A DNA stretch of 55,381 bases from an uncultured Thiodictyon sp. (lineage in GTDB: Bacteria; Pseudomonadota; Gammaproteobacteria; Chromatiales; Chromatiaceae): the NCBI GenBank assembly GCA_903837595.1, contig CAILVI010000095.1:1-55381 (forward strand), in the 5' to 3' direction. The notes beneath the pieces were generated by a model. The model made no database searches and was not told the DNA's origin. It was given only the letters and a program-made list of their open reading frames with translations. Below are positions 33,707 to 41,810 of the stretch, piece by piece. The position numbers were made by a program, and so were the translations under genes. Positions within the stretch are counted from its first letter, which is position 1. The number at the start of each line of letters is the position of its first letter.

Positions 33707-34045
33707 ATGAAGACGATCCTTACGGCCTTGTGTAGCGGGCTACTCATGATGACCATCATGACGAATGCAGGCGCGGCCACCTGTATCGATGACACCTGGG
33801 GCTCCGGATGTACCAAGCAACAGCGCGCAGCGGCTACCCAGCACCCGGCGCCAGTGGTGCAGCAGAAGGCGGCGAACCACCGGGGCAACGCATATAACCA
33901 GGGCAATAAGCAGGGCAATAAGCATTACTACAGGGATGGCCATGGCAACAAGCGCTACTTCAGCAATAATAATGGCAACAGGCGCTACTACACCAGTGGC
34001 AACAGGCAGTACTACTATCGCAACGGCGTACGCGTCTATCGCTGA
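33707..34045 (+). CDS. Small secreted Asn/Gly/Tyr-rich repeat protein (112 aa)
   Basis: A signal peptide (residues 1-23; LTALCSGLLMMTIMTNAGA) is followed by a short segment with two cysteines (CIDDTWGSGC) and a C-terminal half made of imperfect repeats of the form GN(K/R)xYY..G, as in GNKHYYRDGHGNKRYF and GNRRYYTSGNRQYYYRNG. Basic and aromatic residues dominate the tail. I know no family for it. The composition (Asn, Gly, Tyr) is similar in style to structural proteins on sulfur globules or extracellular matrix proteins, which is only a suggestion. It stands alone in its orientation between larger spacers. Confidence 0.65.
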   Translation: MKTILTALCSGLLMMTIMTNAGAATCIDDTWGSGCTKQQRAAATQHPAPVVQQKAANHRGNAYNQGNKQGNKHYYRDGHGNKRYFSNNNGNRRYYTSGNRQYYYRNGVRVYR

Positions 34046-34140
34046 TTCAGCCAGCCAGACATCGGGTTGACGCCTGGCTGTAGCGACTGGTCAAGCGTGA
34101 CCGTGGACCTGTGCCGCGGCGTCACCCAAGCGGCCCGACG

Positions 34141-35235
34141 TCAGCGGTCATCGAACAGGTCGAGCTGGATTCCGCCGGGCCGTGGCGCCCGGAATCGCCG
34201 CGTATCCAAGCCCCAACCGTGGTCCTGCGGGTCCATCCGCCCGGCAAGCCCCAGGCGGCGGGTGGTGAGACGAAAGCGCTGGGCCAGCAGGTCCGCGACC
34301 GGCCCGGCGCCGGTCATGCGCGCGCCGAAGCGCGCGTCAGTGAGCTGACCGTCGCGGCACTGACGAATCAGGCTCAGGACCTTTTCTGCACGCTGCGGAT
34401 AGTGGGTGCGCAACCAATCATCGAACAGCCCCCCGAGTTCATTGGGCAGCCGGATCAGCGCAGTCCCGGCGCGGGTCGCCCCGGCCGCGGCGGCGCGCTC
34501 CAGAATGCGCTCCAGGTCGGCATCGGTGAGCCCCGGGATCACGGGGGCCACCAGCACCCCCACCGGTATCCCGGCCCCCGCCAGGGCGGCGATTACCTCC
34601 AGCCGACGCTGCGGTGCCGCGGCGCGGGGCTCCAGGCGCCGCGCGAGTTCCCGGTCCAGGGTGGTCACCGAGACCAGCACCGCGGCGAGCCGCTGCTCGG
34701 CCATGAGGGCCAGCAGGTCCAGGTCGCGCAGCACCAGCGCGGACTTGGTGGTGATAGCGACCGGGTGGCGGCAGTCGGCGAGCACCTCCAAGACTTGGCG
34801 GGTAAGTTTCAGACCGCGCTCGATGGGCTGATAGGGGTCGGTGTTGGCACCCAGCAGCAGGGTCGCCGGCCGATAGCGCCGCGCAGCCAGTTCCGCCTCC
34901 AATTGAGCAGCCACGTCCGGTTTATGGAAGAGCCGGGTCTCGAAGTCCAGCCCCGGCGAGAGCCCGAGCCAGGCGTGACTCGGCCGGGCATAACAATAGA
35001 TGCAGCCGTGCTCGCAGCCCCGGTAGGGATTGACCGAGCGGTCGAAACACAGATCAGGCGACTGGTTGTAGCTGATGACGGTGCGGCTTGTGTCCACCTC
35101 CACCACCGTGCGCAGCGGCGGCGGTGCCTCGCCCGCAGGCCAGCCGTCGTCTTCCGACTCACGACGCCAGGCGGCGAAGCGGCTGTCCGGATTGGCGGTG
35201 GCACCGCGGGGTGGGAGGGGGATTTTAGGGGGCAT
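34141..35235 (-). CDS. PA0069-family radical SAM protein (364 aa)
   Basis: A radical SAM enzyme with the cluster-binding motif CEHGCIYCYARP, preceded by the family signature YNQSPDLCFDRSVNPYRG and the N-terminal LPPRGATANPDSRFA. This subgroup (named after P. aeruginosa PA0069, related to spore photoproduct lyase-like and Rv2578c proteins) is widespread, and its substrate is unknown. The last residues (GGIQLDLFDD) are also typical. ATG 35235 was chosen because the conserved part begins there; upstream in-frame starts (35277, 35370) add residues without resemblance. The gene seems monocistronic. Confidence 0.85.
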   Translation of the reverse strand: MPPKIPLPPRGATANPDSRFAAWRRESEDDGWPAGEAPPPLRTVVEVDTSRTVISYNQSPDLCFDRSVNPYRGCEHGCIYCYARPSHAWLGLSPGLDFETRLFHKPDVAAQLEAELAARRYRPATLLLGANTDPYQPIERGLKLTRQVLEVLADCRHPVAITTKSALVLRDLDLLALMAEQRLAAVLVSVTTLDRELARRLEPRAAAPQRRLEVIAALAGAGIPVGVLVAPVIPGLTDADLERILERAAAAGATRAGTALIRLPNELGGLFDDWLRTHYPQRAEKVLSLIRQCRDGQLTDARFGARMTGAGPVADLLAQRFRLTTRRLGLAGRMDPQDHGWGLDTRRFRAPRPGGIQLDLFDDR

Positions 35236-35410
35236 AAGAGGTGGGGATCGATCGGTGGCTCTCAGACGAACCCTCATCGTCCTAGCCGGATAGCGAGGAC
35301 CCTGCCCAGCGATGGTTAACTGAGGAGGGCGGAACCGCCCAGACAGTTCCACCCTAGGCGGTCTGGGCAATGGCGGCTCGCCCTGCGGGAATCTGTCCTA
35401 TGGCCCTCAA

Positions 35411-36487
35411 TCAAGAAAAAATCACTCTCTCCAGCCAAGTTGCCAGATCCATGAGTCGCCCGGTCTCGACATGGGTGCGTATTTGCTTCGCAGCCCCGCG
35501 GCCTGTTTCCCCATAGGCCGCCAACACTCCCTTGGGATTGATATGAACCACGTGTGTGAATAGCAATGCATTCTGCCGGCGGCGCTCGCAGGCGGCTTTG
35601 AGGCGTGCTGCGTCGAACTCGTTGGTAATCAGGGTGTAGGAGAAATTCTGCCCAGCCGATTCCAACCGCGCATAGGCTTCAAAGTCGCTCAGGAACTGTT
35701 CTTCACGATCCGCACGGATACTCCATTTGGCGCTAATCAGGTTTCGTTGTCTTGGGCCGATGATGGCGAGATCGACCTTTTTGATCTTTTCGTTCGGTGC
35801 CGGTGCGTGAAAACCGGGCAAGTCATGCAGCACAGCGCGGTTGCGAATCGCATGGTCAGTGGTGTCGGTCAGGCGGGAGACAACCGCCGCGATGACATCT
35901 TCGAATCCTTCGCCGACGAGATTTCGTCTCTCGTTCTCCTGGCTCAGGTGCGCATGAATGCGCCGGGTCAGTTTACGCAGCTCGTCGTCGGGCGGCCGCC
36001 GATCCATCCATGGGGCCAGCATCTCTCGGATGATTCCGACCAATTCGGGATCTTCGCCCGGTTCAGGGAAACCTCTGCCGACGTAGTGCGCGCGCTGCGT
36101 CTCATAGGCCGCGCTACGGGAGGTCACGGCCTGACTAGCGAGGTCGCCGATGGCTTCCCGAAATAGCCAGTCGATGGTGTCGCCCAGTTCGCCGGGCTCT
36201 AAATTGAGGGCGGTCGCCAACCAGTCGTGAAAGGCTAGGCTACGCTCATACCAGGCCCGACCAGGCTGGGCCTTGTCCGATTCATAACAATGGGCGAGTG
36301 CTGTAGTGCGATCGATCCACAGCAAAAGTCGGTAGACGTGGCGCCAGGCGTCTTGTGTCGTGATTGTGTCATTCGCATCGAAATATCGCTTCAGCAGACG
36401 CGCACGATTCTCCGCTCCGAACACCCGTTCGACCGTCTCACGCTCGGTGTCTGGTATGGGTGTTTCCTGTTGATCGGATGTGCTCAT
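35411..36487 (-). CDS. Probable type II restriction endonuclease (358 aa)
   Basis: It lies 10 nt downstream of a DNA methyltransferase gene on the same strand, the standard layout of a type II system. The C-terminal half shows a likely PD-(D/E)XK core: VDLAIIGPRQRNLISAKWSI, where the Asp and the Ala-Lys pair sit at the normal spacing, although the usual Glu/Gln before the lysine is replaced. The N-terminal half is helical (DAWRHVYRLLLWIDRTTALA). I cannot name the recognition sequence or a characterised relative. ATG 36487 follows the methyltransferase stop codon closely; an earlier in-frame start would lie within that gene. Confidence 0.65.
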   Translation of the reverse strand: MSTSDQQETPIPDTERETVERVFGAENRARLLKRYFDANDTITTQDAWRHVYRLLLWIDRTTALAHCYESDKAQPGRAWYERSLAFHDWLATALNLEPGELGDTIDWLFREAIGDLASQAVTSRSAAYETQRAHYVGRGFPEPGEDPELVGIIREMLAPWMDRRPPDDELRKLTRRIHAHLSQENERRNLVGEGFEDVIAAVVSRLTDTTDHAIRNRAVLHDLPGFHAPAPNEKIKKVDLAIIGPRQRNLISAKWSIRADREEQFLSDFEAYARLESAGQNFSYTLITNEFDAARLKAACERRRQNALLFTHVVHINPKGVLAAYGETGRGAAKQIRTHVETGRLMDLATWLERVIFS

Positions 36488-36497
36488 GGTCGACGTG

Positions 36498-37538
36498 TCA
36501 AAACTGAAGTGCCAAGTTAAGCCCGTCGAGCCGGTCGGATAGGGCATCCCTGGCCATGACGGAAGGTTCGATGAGAACGGCGTTCAGGCCTAGCTCAACC
36601 GCCACTTGCCCCGTGGTACCGCTACCGGCGAAGGGGTCCAGAATGGTATCGCCGGGTCTGGTGGTAGGAAGCAACATTTGTCTGACCAGCGACCGCGGCC
36701 ACATCGCAACATGCCGATAGGGCGACGCCTCGGGATTGATTTGCCACAGGCCGTCAGGGCAGTCGTCACTGTCTGACATGACCTCGGCTGCGGTTTGCCA
36801 TACCGATCCGCAATTTGCCCGATCCCCGCGTCGCACACTGGAGCGTGCAGGAATATCGATGGCTTTGCGATCGAAACGATAATCGGGCCGCTTGGAAAAG
36901 AGAAATAGAAATTCGTAGTTGCGGGATGGGCGATCAAGGGTCGGTTCGGGCATGGCATTACCGCGGGCCTGTTGGGTTTCGAGGTTGACCAGCGATTTTG
37001 CCCAGATGATGGTGCGCCGGCAGATCCACTGCGGCCCAGGGGGGGCGCCGACAAAGGCTCGGAACTCCGAATCGGTCATGGCAAGGTGAAAACGGAACGG
37101 CACCCCCATCTCGGACTTGTGTCCGATGTTGGGAACATAGTGCTTGAAAAACTCAGGCTGTTGACGCAACGATTCCGCATAGCCTTTTCCGCCCGCGGCA
37201 AAGCGGCCATTGGAACCATCGGGGGCGTTGGTGGTGCCCTTCTTACCTTGACGATTATTGTAGGTATCTGCCAGGTTGACCCAGAGGCAGCCATCGTCCT
37301 TCAGCACACGCCACACTTGGTCAAAGACGTGGAGCAAATGGCGCACAAATTCATTGGGATGGGATTCATGCCCAAGTTCGCCTTCCCAGCCGTCCGGCCA
37401 GGTGGCGATAGTCCCGTAGCGTCGAAGCAAGTAAAAGGGCGGGGATGTGAGTGCAACCTGAACTGAATCGTCGGGTAGGCTTCGGAGGCCGGTCAGTGCA
37501 TCGGTTTCGCGTATCTGAACGGAATCGGCTTTGGTCAT
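36498..37538 (-). CDS. Type II DNA methyltransferase, beta class (346 aa)
   Basis: The catalytic motif IV (LTSPPFYLLRRYG) comes first, near residue 34, and the SAM motif I (ILDPFAGSGTTGQVAVELGL) near the C-terminus, the order of beta-class N4-cytosine or N6-adenine methyltransferases. SPPF is most often linked to N4-cytosine or N6-adenine enzymes of the DpnA/MboII type. It modifies and so protects host sites from the endonuclease encoded next. ATG 37538 is used; the longer frame begins with TTG. The two genes appear less GC-rich than the flanking housekeeping genes, in keeping with acquisition by transfer. Confidence 0.85.
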   Translation of the reverse strand: MTKADSVQIRETDALTGLRSLPDDSVQVALTSPPFYLLRRYGTIATWPDGWEGELGHESHPNEFVRHLLHVFDQVWRVLKDDGCLWVNLADTYNNRQGKKGTTNAPDGSNGRFAAGGKGYAESLRQQPEFFKHYVPNIGHKSEMGVPFRFHLAMTDSEFRAFVGAPPGPQWICRRTIIWAKSLVNLETQQARGNAMPEPTLDRPSRNYEFLFLFSKRPDYRFDRKAIDIPARSSVRRGDRANCGSVWQTAAEVMSDSDDCPDGLWQINPEASPYRHVAMWPRSLVRQMLLPTTRPGDTILDPFAGSGTTGQVAVELGLNAVLIEPSVMARDALSDRLDGLNLALQF

Positions 37539-37545
37539 CGGATTT

Positions 37546-38007
37546 TCAAGCACTTGCAAGTCCTGCGGCGATCAGGCTAGCAGTATACTCCTGCCTACTC
37601 CGTTCTAGGGCGGCGCGTAACCCGACCGCCAGCCCCGAGCCCCAGCCGACGCTTTCCATGTAGATCCCGAACCAGACCGCGCGGGCGAGCATCACGGCGA
37701 TAGCGAGAAACAAGCGCGCCCCAGCGCAGTTCTTGCGTCCCGGCCACCTGATGCCCAACCCGGTGAACGACAGTCTCCACCGCCACAGCAAGGTCCGCCT
37801 TGGCTGCTTCCGCGATCGCCTTAAACCTCGCCAAGGTGTCACGAGAAGCGCCCGCGCGATCTTAGCGGGGAACTGCTCATATCGTCCCTGATAGTGTTCC
37901 CGGGCTACAAAAACCGACCTCAGGGCATCGTTGTGCTTCAGGCCGGGGGCATCCCGCACCTTGTAAAGCCCCTGCGGTTCAGCGTCTTTTGGTTGTCTGG
38001 TCAGCAA
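37546..38007 (-). other. Unrecognised, probably decayed coding region
   Basis: Between the methyltransferase and the antitoxin gene, open frames exist on the minus strand (37546-38007 in one frame, 37595-37834 in another), each with short protein-like stretches such as REHYQGRYEQFPAKIARALL and RFKAIAEAAKADLAVAVETV. They continue each other across a frame change near 37840, as expected of a frameshifted gene, and no good start codon or ribosome binding site is visible. I recognise no family. It could be the remnant of a toxin or accessory gene. Confidence 0.3.
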
Positions 38008-38049
38008 CTTCCACCTGACTCAAGCGTTCTCAGTCAATTCCATTCGTAT

Positions 38050-38331
38050 TCAGAGTCCGGCACGCGCGGCCAGTGTAACCAGGGTTTCCAGGCTGAAATT
38101 CTGCCACTTTCCACACATCAACTCGGCTGCTCGCGCTATCCCAATATTCAAGCGGACAGCGGATTCCGCAGTCGACCAACCGCGCTCGCGCATCAGCTGC
38201 TCCAAGCGATTCATCAATTCGCTCCGCAATGCATAGACTTCTGCTTCATGAGGAGGGAATCCCAAGTCGACGAAGACGTTGCCAGACGAATCGATGATCC
38301 TGGTATCCTCGAGGCGGGAATCGCTAGCCAT
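38050..38331 (-). CDS. HigA-like XRE-family antitoxin / regulator (93 aa)
   Basis: The protein has the N-terminal strand region SSGNVFVDLGFPPHEAEVYA and a helix-turn-helix of the HigA-2/NE1354 subgroup (LIRERG-like LMRERGWSTAESAVRLNIGIAR, then MCGKWQNFSLETLVTLAARA; quoted in parts). Such proteins are antitoxins that repress their own promoter. Here no toxin lies upstream: a good promoter is found directly before the gene, and only a decayed frame lies downstream. It may be an orphan antitoxin or a former pair. ATG 38331 fits the family. Confidence 0.75.
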   Translation of the reverse strand: MASDSRLEDTRIIDSSGNVFVDLGFPPHEAEVYALRSELMNRLEQLMRERGWSTAESAVRLNIGIARAAELMCGKWQNFSLETLVTLAARAGL

Positions 38332-38380
38332 GATCGTCCAGCGAAAAACCGGCAAACAGTAGTGGTTTTATCTTCCCAGA

Positions 38381-38410
38381 ATTATAGTCCCGGCCATGGC
38401 TGGCTGTCGA
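38381..38410 (-). promoter_or_regulatory. Sigma-70 promoter of the HigA-like gene
   Basis: On the minus strand TCGACA (38410-38405) and TATAAT (38386-38381) are separated by 18 nt, matching the -35 consensus at five of six and the -10 at six of six positions. Transcription would start near 38374, about 43 nt before the start codon at 38331. AT-rich bases surround the start point. Confidence 0.6.
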
Positions 38411-38639
38411 TTCGCCTCAAGGTCGCTCCAGCAAGGCGCAAGGCGAGTCAGGAGCACTCATCCTCATCGCTATCTGGTCTGGGGGCGGGAGTCTGCGGCA
38501 CTTGCGCCGCAGGACAAGACACCTTGTTTCTGCCGGTCGGTCGGCATCTTGACCTAAGCGCGATCGCCCTTGCCCGCGCCCCCCGGGGCGGCTAAGATCA
38601 TTGGTATACCCGGGTGCGACCGCTGTCCAGGCCTTGCGC

Positions 38640-38737
38640 ACCGGAGGTCGAGGCTTTAGCCGGTCCGGGGGCATGCGCCACTGACTTTCTCTTGGGTATG
38701 CCGGAAACCGCCACCGGCTAAAGCCTCGACCTCCGGT
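38640..38737. repeat. 25-bp perfect inverted repeat upstream of lemA
   Basis: ACCGGAGGTCGAGGCTTTAG followed by CCGGT (38640-38664) is repeated exactly in inverse orientation at 38713-38737, with a 48-nt spacer. The spacer itself contains the smaller inverse pair GGCATGCGCC. It is 86 nt upstream of lemA. The region 38411-38639 contains no gene I can support. Confidence 0.75.
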
Positions 38738-38822
38738 TGCAGACGGACCGGCTGGCCGGAACGATGCTCAAGGGCCAACGGACGCAAAGAGTCACTGCCG
38801 TTAACCGCAAGAGGAACAACCG

Positions 38823-39446
38823 ATGCTGCGACGTTTATTTCTGGTTGTGTGTACATTACTGGCGTTGGCTTCTTTGCCCGGTTGCGGCTACAACCGGCTG
38901 CAATCACAGGACGAACAGATCAAGGCCGGCTGGTCGGAGGTGCTCAACCAATATCAAAGGCGCGCCGATCTGGTCCCCAATCTGGTGAATGTGGTGAAGG
39001 GCTATGCCGCGCATGAGAAAGAGGTGCTCACGCAAGTAACCAATGCGCGGGCGCAGGTCGGGCAGGTGCGGATGACGCCGGAGCTGATTAACGACCCGGC
39101 CGCGTTCAAAGAATTCCAGGCAGCGCAGGGCCAACTCAGCAGCGCCTTGTCGCGGCTGCTGGTGGTGGCTGAAAACTATCCGCAACTGAAGGCGGATGGC
39201 CTGTTCCGCGACCTGCAGGCGCAGCTTGAGGGGACCGAGAACCGCATTACGGTCGCCCGCAATCGCTATATCAAGGCGGTACAGGACTACAACACCACGG
39301 TGCGGCAGTTCCCGTCCAATCTCACCGCGCGACTGTTTGGCTATGAGGTGAAGCCCAACTTTACGGTGGAGAACGAAAGAGAAATCTCCCGCCCGCCACG
39401 GGTCGATTTCGGCACTCCGGTTCCGGCCCCGCTCCCGGCCCAGTAA
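38823..39446 (+). CDS. lemA: LemA family lipoprotein (207 aa)
   Basis: LemA proteins are membrane-anchored coiled-coil proteins of unclear role, usually next to TPM-domain genes. The N-terminal signal ends in LASLPGCGYN, which fits a lipobox with Cys21. The LemA core follows: QIKAGWSEVLNQYQRRADLVPNLVNVVKGYAAHE (in part), LSRLLVVAENYPQLKAD, LQAQLEGTENRITVARNRY and FPSNLTARLFGY. AGAGGAAC precedes the ATG. It is the first gene of a three-gene operon with two TPM-domain proteins, the next of which starts 2 nt after its stop codon. Confidence 0.93.
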   Translation: MLRRLFLVVCTLLALASLPGCGYNRLQSQDEQIKAGWSEVLNQYQRRADLVPNLVNVVKGYAAHEKEVLTQVTNARAQVGQVRMTPELINDPAAFKEFQAAQGQLSSALSRLLVVAENYPQLKADGLFRDLQAQLEGTENRITVARNRYIKAVQDYNTTVRQFPSNLTARLFGYEVKPNFTVENEREISRPPRVDFGTPVPAPLPAQ

Positions 39447-39448
39447 CG

Positions 39449-40345
39449 ATGCGGCAACCCCGAGTCCTTGGTCGGTGGGGCGTCCTGCTCTGGTGGGTGC
39501 TCTTGTGGGCGCTCGGCGTGGCGCCGGTAAGGGCCGAGATCGCCGTGCCGCCGCTCACCGCGCGTTTGACGGACCTGACACAGACCCTCACGCCGCAACA
39601 GCAGCAATCGATCGAGCGCGATCTGGCCGATCTTGAAACACGCAAAGGCGCGCAGATCGGTGTGCTGATCGTGCCCAGCACCCAGCCCGAGACCATCGAA
39701 CAATACGCGCGGCGCGTATTGGACCAGTGGAAACTGGGGCGCAAGGGAGTGGACGACGGCGCGCTACTGTTGGTGGCGAAAGACGACCACCGGTTGCGCA
39801 TTGAAACCCAGTATGGCCTGGAAGGCGTGATCCCCGACGCTACGGCCAAGCGCATCATCGCCGAAGACATCACACCGGCCTTCAAACGCGGCGACTTCTA
39901 TGGCGGCATTGCCGCCGGCCTGGGGCGCATGATCGGATTGGTGGACGGCGAGCCCCTACCGCCGGCACACGCGCCGAATCGCGACTTGGAAGCGATTGAT
40001 GAGTATCTTGGCTTTCTGGTGTTTGGCGTGATCTTTGTCGGCGGTGTATTACGCATGATCCTCGGCTACTTCTTAGGCGCAACGGTGACCGCCGGGTTGG
40101 TCAGCGTGCTGCTCTGGCTCTTTGGTGCGTCATTGCTCGCTATCGCTGCCGCCGCGCTAATTTCTTTTGTATTCGTGCTGCTCTTCGGTGGTATCGGCGG
40201 CACACGCAGCCGCGGCGGCAAGGGCCGGCGGGGCAACAGCAGCTCGGGCTGGTGGGGCGGCACCGGCGGCGGTTGGAGCAGTAGCGGGGGCTTCAGCGGC
40301 GGTGGGGGCTCGGGCGGCGGGGGCGGTGCCTCCGGCAGCTGGTAA
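39449..40345 (+). CDS. TPM domain protein, YgcG family (298 aa)
   Basis: A signal peptide (residues 1-28, ending VAPVRAE) leads to the TPM domain (about 35-165; LTDLTQTLTPQQQQSIERDL, RKGAQIGVLIVPSTQPETIE, GLEGVIPDATAKRIIAEDI). Two or three transmembrane segments follow (205-255), and the protein ends in a Gly/Ser-rich tail (SSGGFSGGGGSGGGGGASGSW) typical of YgcG relatives. TPM domains are named after the thylakoid protein TLP18.3, which is an acid phosphatase involved in photosystem repair; bacterial members have no settled role. It starts 2 nt after lemA. Confidence 0.92.
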   Translation: MRQPRVLGRWGVLLWWVLLWALGVAPVRAEIAVPPLTARLTDLTQTLTPQQQQSIERDLADLETRKGAQIGVLIVPSTQPETIEQYARRVLDQWKLGRKGVDDGALLLVAKDDHRLRIETQYGLEGVIPDATAKRIIAEDITPAFKRGDFYGGIAAGLGRMIGLVDGEPLPPAHAPNRDLEAIDEYLGFLVFGVIFVGGVLRMILGYFLGATVTAGLVSVLLWLFGASLLAIAAAALISFVFVLLFGGIGGTRSRGGKGRRGNSSSGWWGGTGGGWSSSGGFSGGGGSGGGGGASGSW

Positions 40346-40352
40346 GGGCAAG

Positions 40353-40850
40353 ATGATGCACAGATTCGTTCAACACCTTTTCTATTTTCCCTGGCGCTTG
40401 CGGCAATGCTTCCCCCGACCGGTGCTGGACGCCATTGAGCACGAAATCACCGTCGCGGAAGGCCACCATCGCGGCGAAATCCGCTTTGTCATCGAAGCCA
40501 ACCTCGACTTGCTGCAACTCGTGCGCGGCACCACCGCACGCACCCGCGCGCTGGAACTATTCAGTGAGCTGCACGTATGGGATACCGAAGAAAACAGCGG
40601 GGTGTTGGTTTATCTCTTGCTAGCCGAACGACGGGTAGAGATCGTGGCCGACCGAGGCATCAACACCAAAGTCAGGCCGGAGTCTTGGGCAGACGTCTGC
40701 CGACACATGAGCCAAGCGTTTCAACGCGGTCAGTTCGAGACTGGCGCGCTCCAAGGCATTCGCGAAATCGATGCACAACTGACCGTGCATTTCCCGACCA
40801 CCGGCGACCGCGCAAACGAACTGCCGAACCAACCGCTGGTGCTAGGCTGA
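40353..40850 (+). CDS. TPM domain protein, second copy, no signal peptide (165 aa)
   Basis: A single cytoplasmic-looking TPM domain (AIEHEITVAEGHHRGEIRFV, ALELFSELHVWDTEENSGVL, VEIVADRGINTKVRPESWAD) without signal peptide or membrane segments. Proteins of this type are regularly the third gene of lemA/TPM operons. It begins 8 nt after the preceding gene; ATG 40353 or 40356 could be used. Its last codons overlap, on the other strand, the stop codon of a hemerythrin remnant, so the operon and a former neighbour have been brought together. Confidence 0.88.
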   Translation: MMHRFVQHLFYFPWRLRQCFPRPVLDAIEHEITVAEGHHRGEIRFVIEANLDLLQLVRGTTARTRALELFSELHVWDTEENSGVLVYLLLAERRVEIVADRGINTKVRPESWADVCRHMSQAFQRGQFETGALQGIREIDAQLTVHFPTTGDRANELPNQPLVLG

Positions 40851-40940
40851 TCCGATATGCAGATGGTCCCACAGGCGCCCGGCCCAGGACTTTTCTTTGA
40901 TCTTGGTCTTGACCCCGTGGTCGATGAAGAACTGTTGCCA
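40842..40940 (-). pseudogene. C-terminal remnant of a third bacteriohemerythrin
   Basis: On the minus strand this stretch reads WQQFFIDHGVKTKIKEKSWA then GRLWDHLHIGSA and a stop. The two intact hemerythrins nearby end in VGVKAKLKQKSWAGRLRDRL and TGAKARITQKSWVGRLRDRL, so the match is clear. No N-terminal part is visible upstream (up to 41144), so only the last third survives. The remaining bases between it and engB hold nothing recognisable. Confidence 0.65.
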
Positions 40941-41144
40941 TGCGGCACAATGTACAGTTACAGCTACCCCGGAGGACTTCGCCACCACCCCCGCCGGCCT
41001 CTTCCGGTATCCGGTGGCCTCGGGGACGCGCGTGTCGGCACTGTCCCTGCCTCATTCGCAAGTAGAGTCGCACTCTCTCGCAACGTCTGCTAAACCGATC
41101 ACAGATGGCAGCAGGACAAGGCCGGTATCCGCGTGCTGTGGTGA

Positions 41145-41777
41145 TTACTCGTGGTGCATGACCCCAAGCCGTCCATCAAGCCACGCCTGCACCGGTTCCA
41201 CCCCCGCCTGTTCCATGGCGGAAAAGGTCAGCACCTCGACCTTTCCATCCTGGTCCCCGGCCGCTTTCCCGGCGAGCCGGGCGGCCTCGCTTTCCACGGC
41301 CCGCACGGTGGCGATCAGGGCACCACGTTTGAGCTTGTCGGCCTTGGTGAGCAGCAGCAGGATCGGCAGGTTCGCCCGGCGGCCCCAGGCCAGCATCTGC
41401 CGGTCATAGTCGGCCAGGGGGTGGCGGCAGTCCATCACGATGACCAGCCCGGAGAGTGACTCGCGCCGCTCCAGATAGGTCGCCATGTGCGCCTGCCATT
41501 CCAACTTGATGGCCTCGGAGACCCGGGCATAGCCATAGCCAGGCAGGTCCACCAACCGACGCGCGTCGTCGAGGTTGAAGAAGATCAGCAGCTGGGTACG
41601 ACCCGGGGTCTTACTGGTACGGGCGAGTGCTCGCTGGTGACAGATCGCATTGATCGCGCTGGACTTGCCGGCGTTTGAGCGGCCGGCAAAGGCGACCTCG
41701 TGCCCCTCATCAAGGGGCCCCTGGTCGATACGGGTGGCGGCGGTGAGGAAGCGCGCGCCCTGATAAAATGAATTCAT
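41145..41777 (-). CDS. engB: Ribosome biogenesis GTPase EngB/YihA (210 aa)
   Basis: An essential GTPase needed for assembly of the large ribosomal subunit. All G motifs are present: G1 GRSNAGKSS, G2 region KTPGRTQLL, G3 DLPGYGYA and G4 LTKADKLKRG. The N-terminus FYQGARFLTAA is also typical. ATG 41777 (MNSFYQG) is preferred; a TTG lies just before. The gene is monocistronic between the hemerythrin genes and a remnant. Compared with E. coli YihA the length is normal. Confidence 0.95.
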   Translation of the reverse strand: MNSFYQGARFLTAATRIDQGPLDEGHEVAFAGRSNAGKSSAINAICHQRALARTSKTPGRTQLLIFFNLDDARRLVDLPGYGYARVSEAIKLEWQAHMATYLERRESLSGLVIVMDCRHPLADYDRQMLAWGRRANLPILLLLTKADKLKRGALIATVRAVESEAARLAGKAAGDQDGKVEVLTFSAMEQAGVEPVQAWLDGRLGVMHHE

Positions 41778-41810
41778 CAATAGCCTGGGTTGATTAATGA
41801 CATGAGTGCA

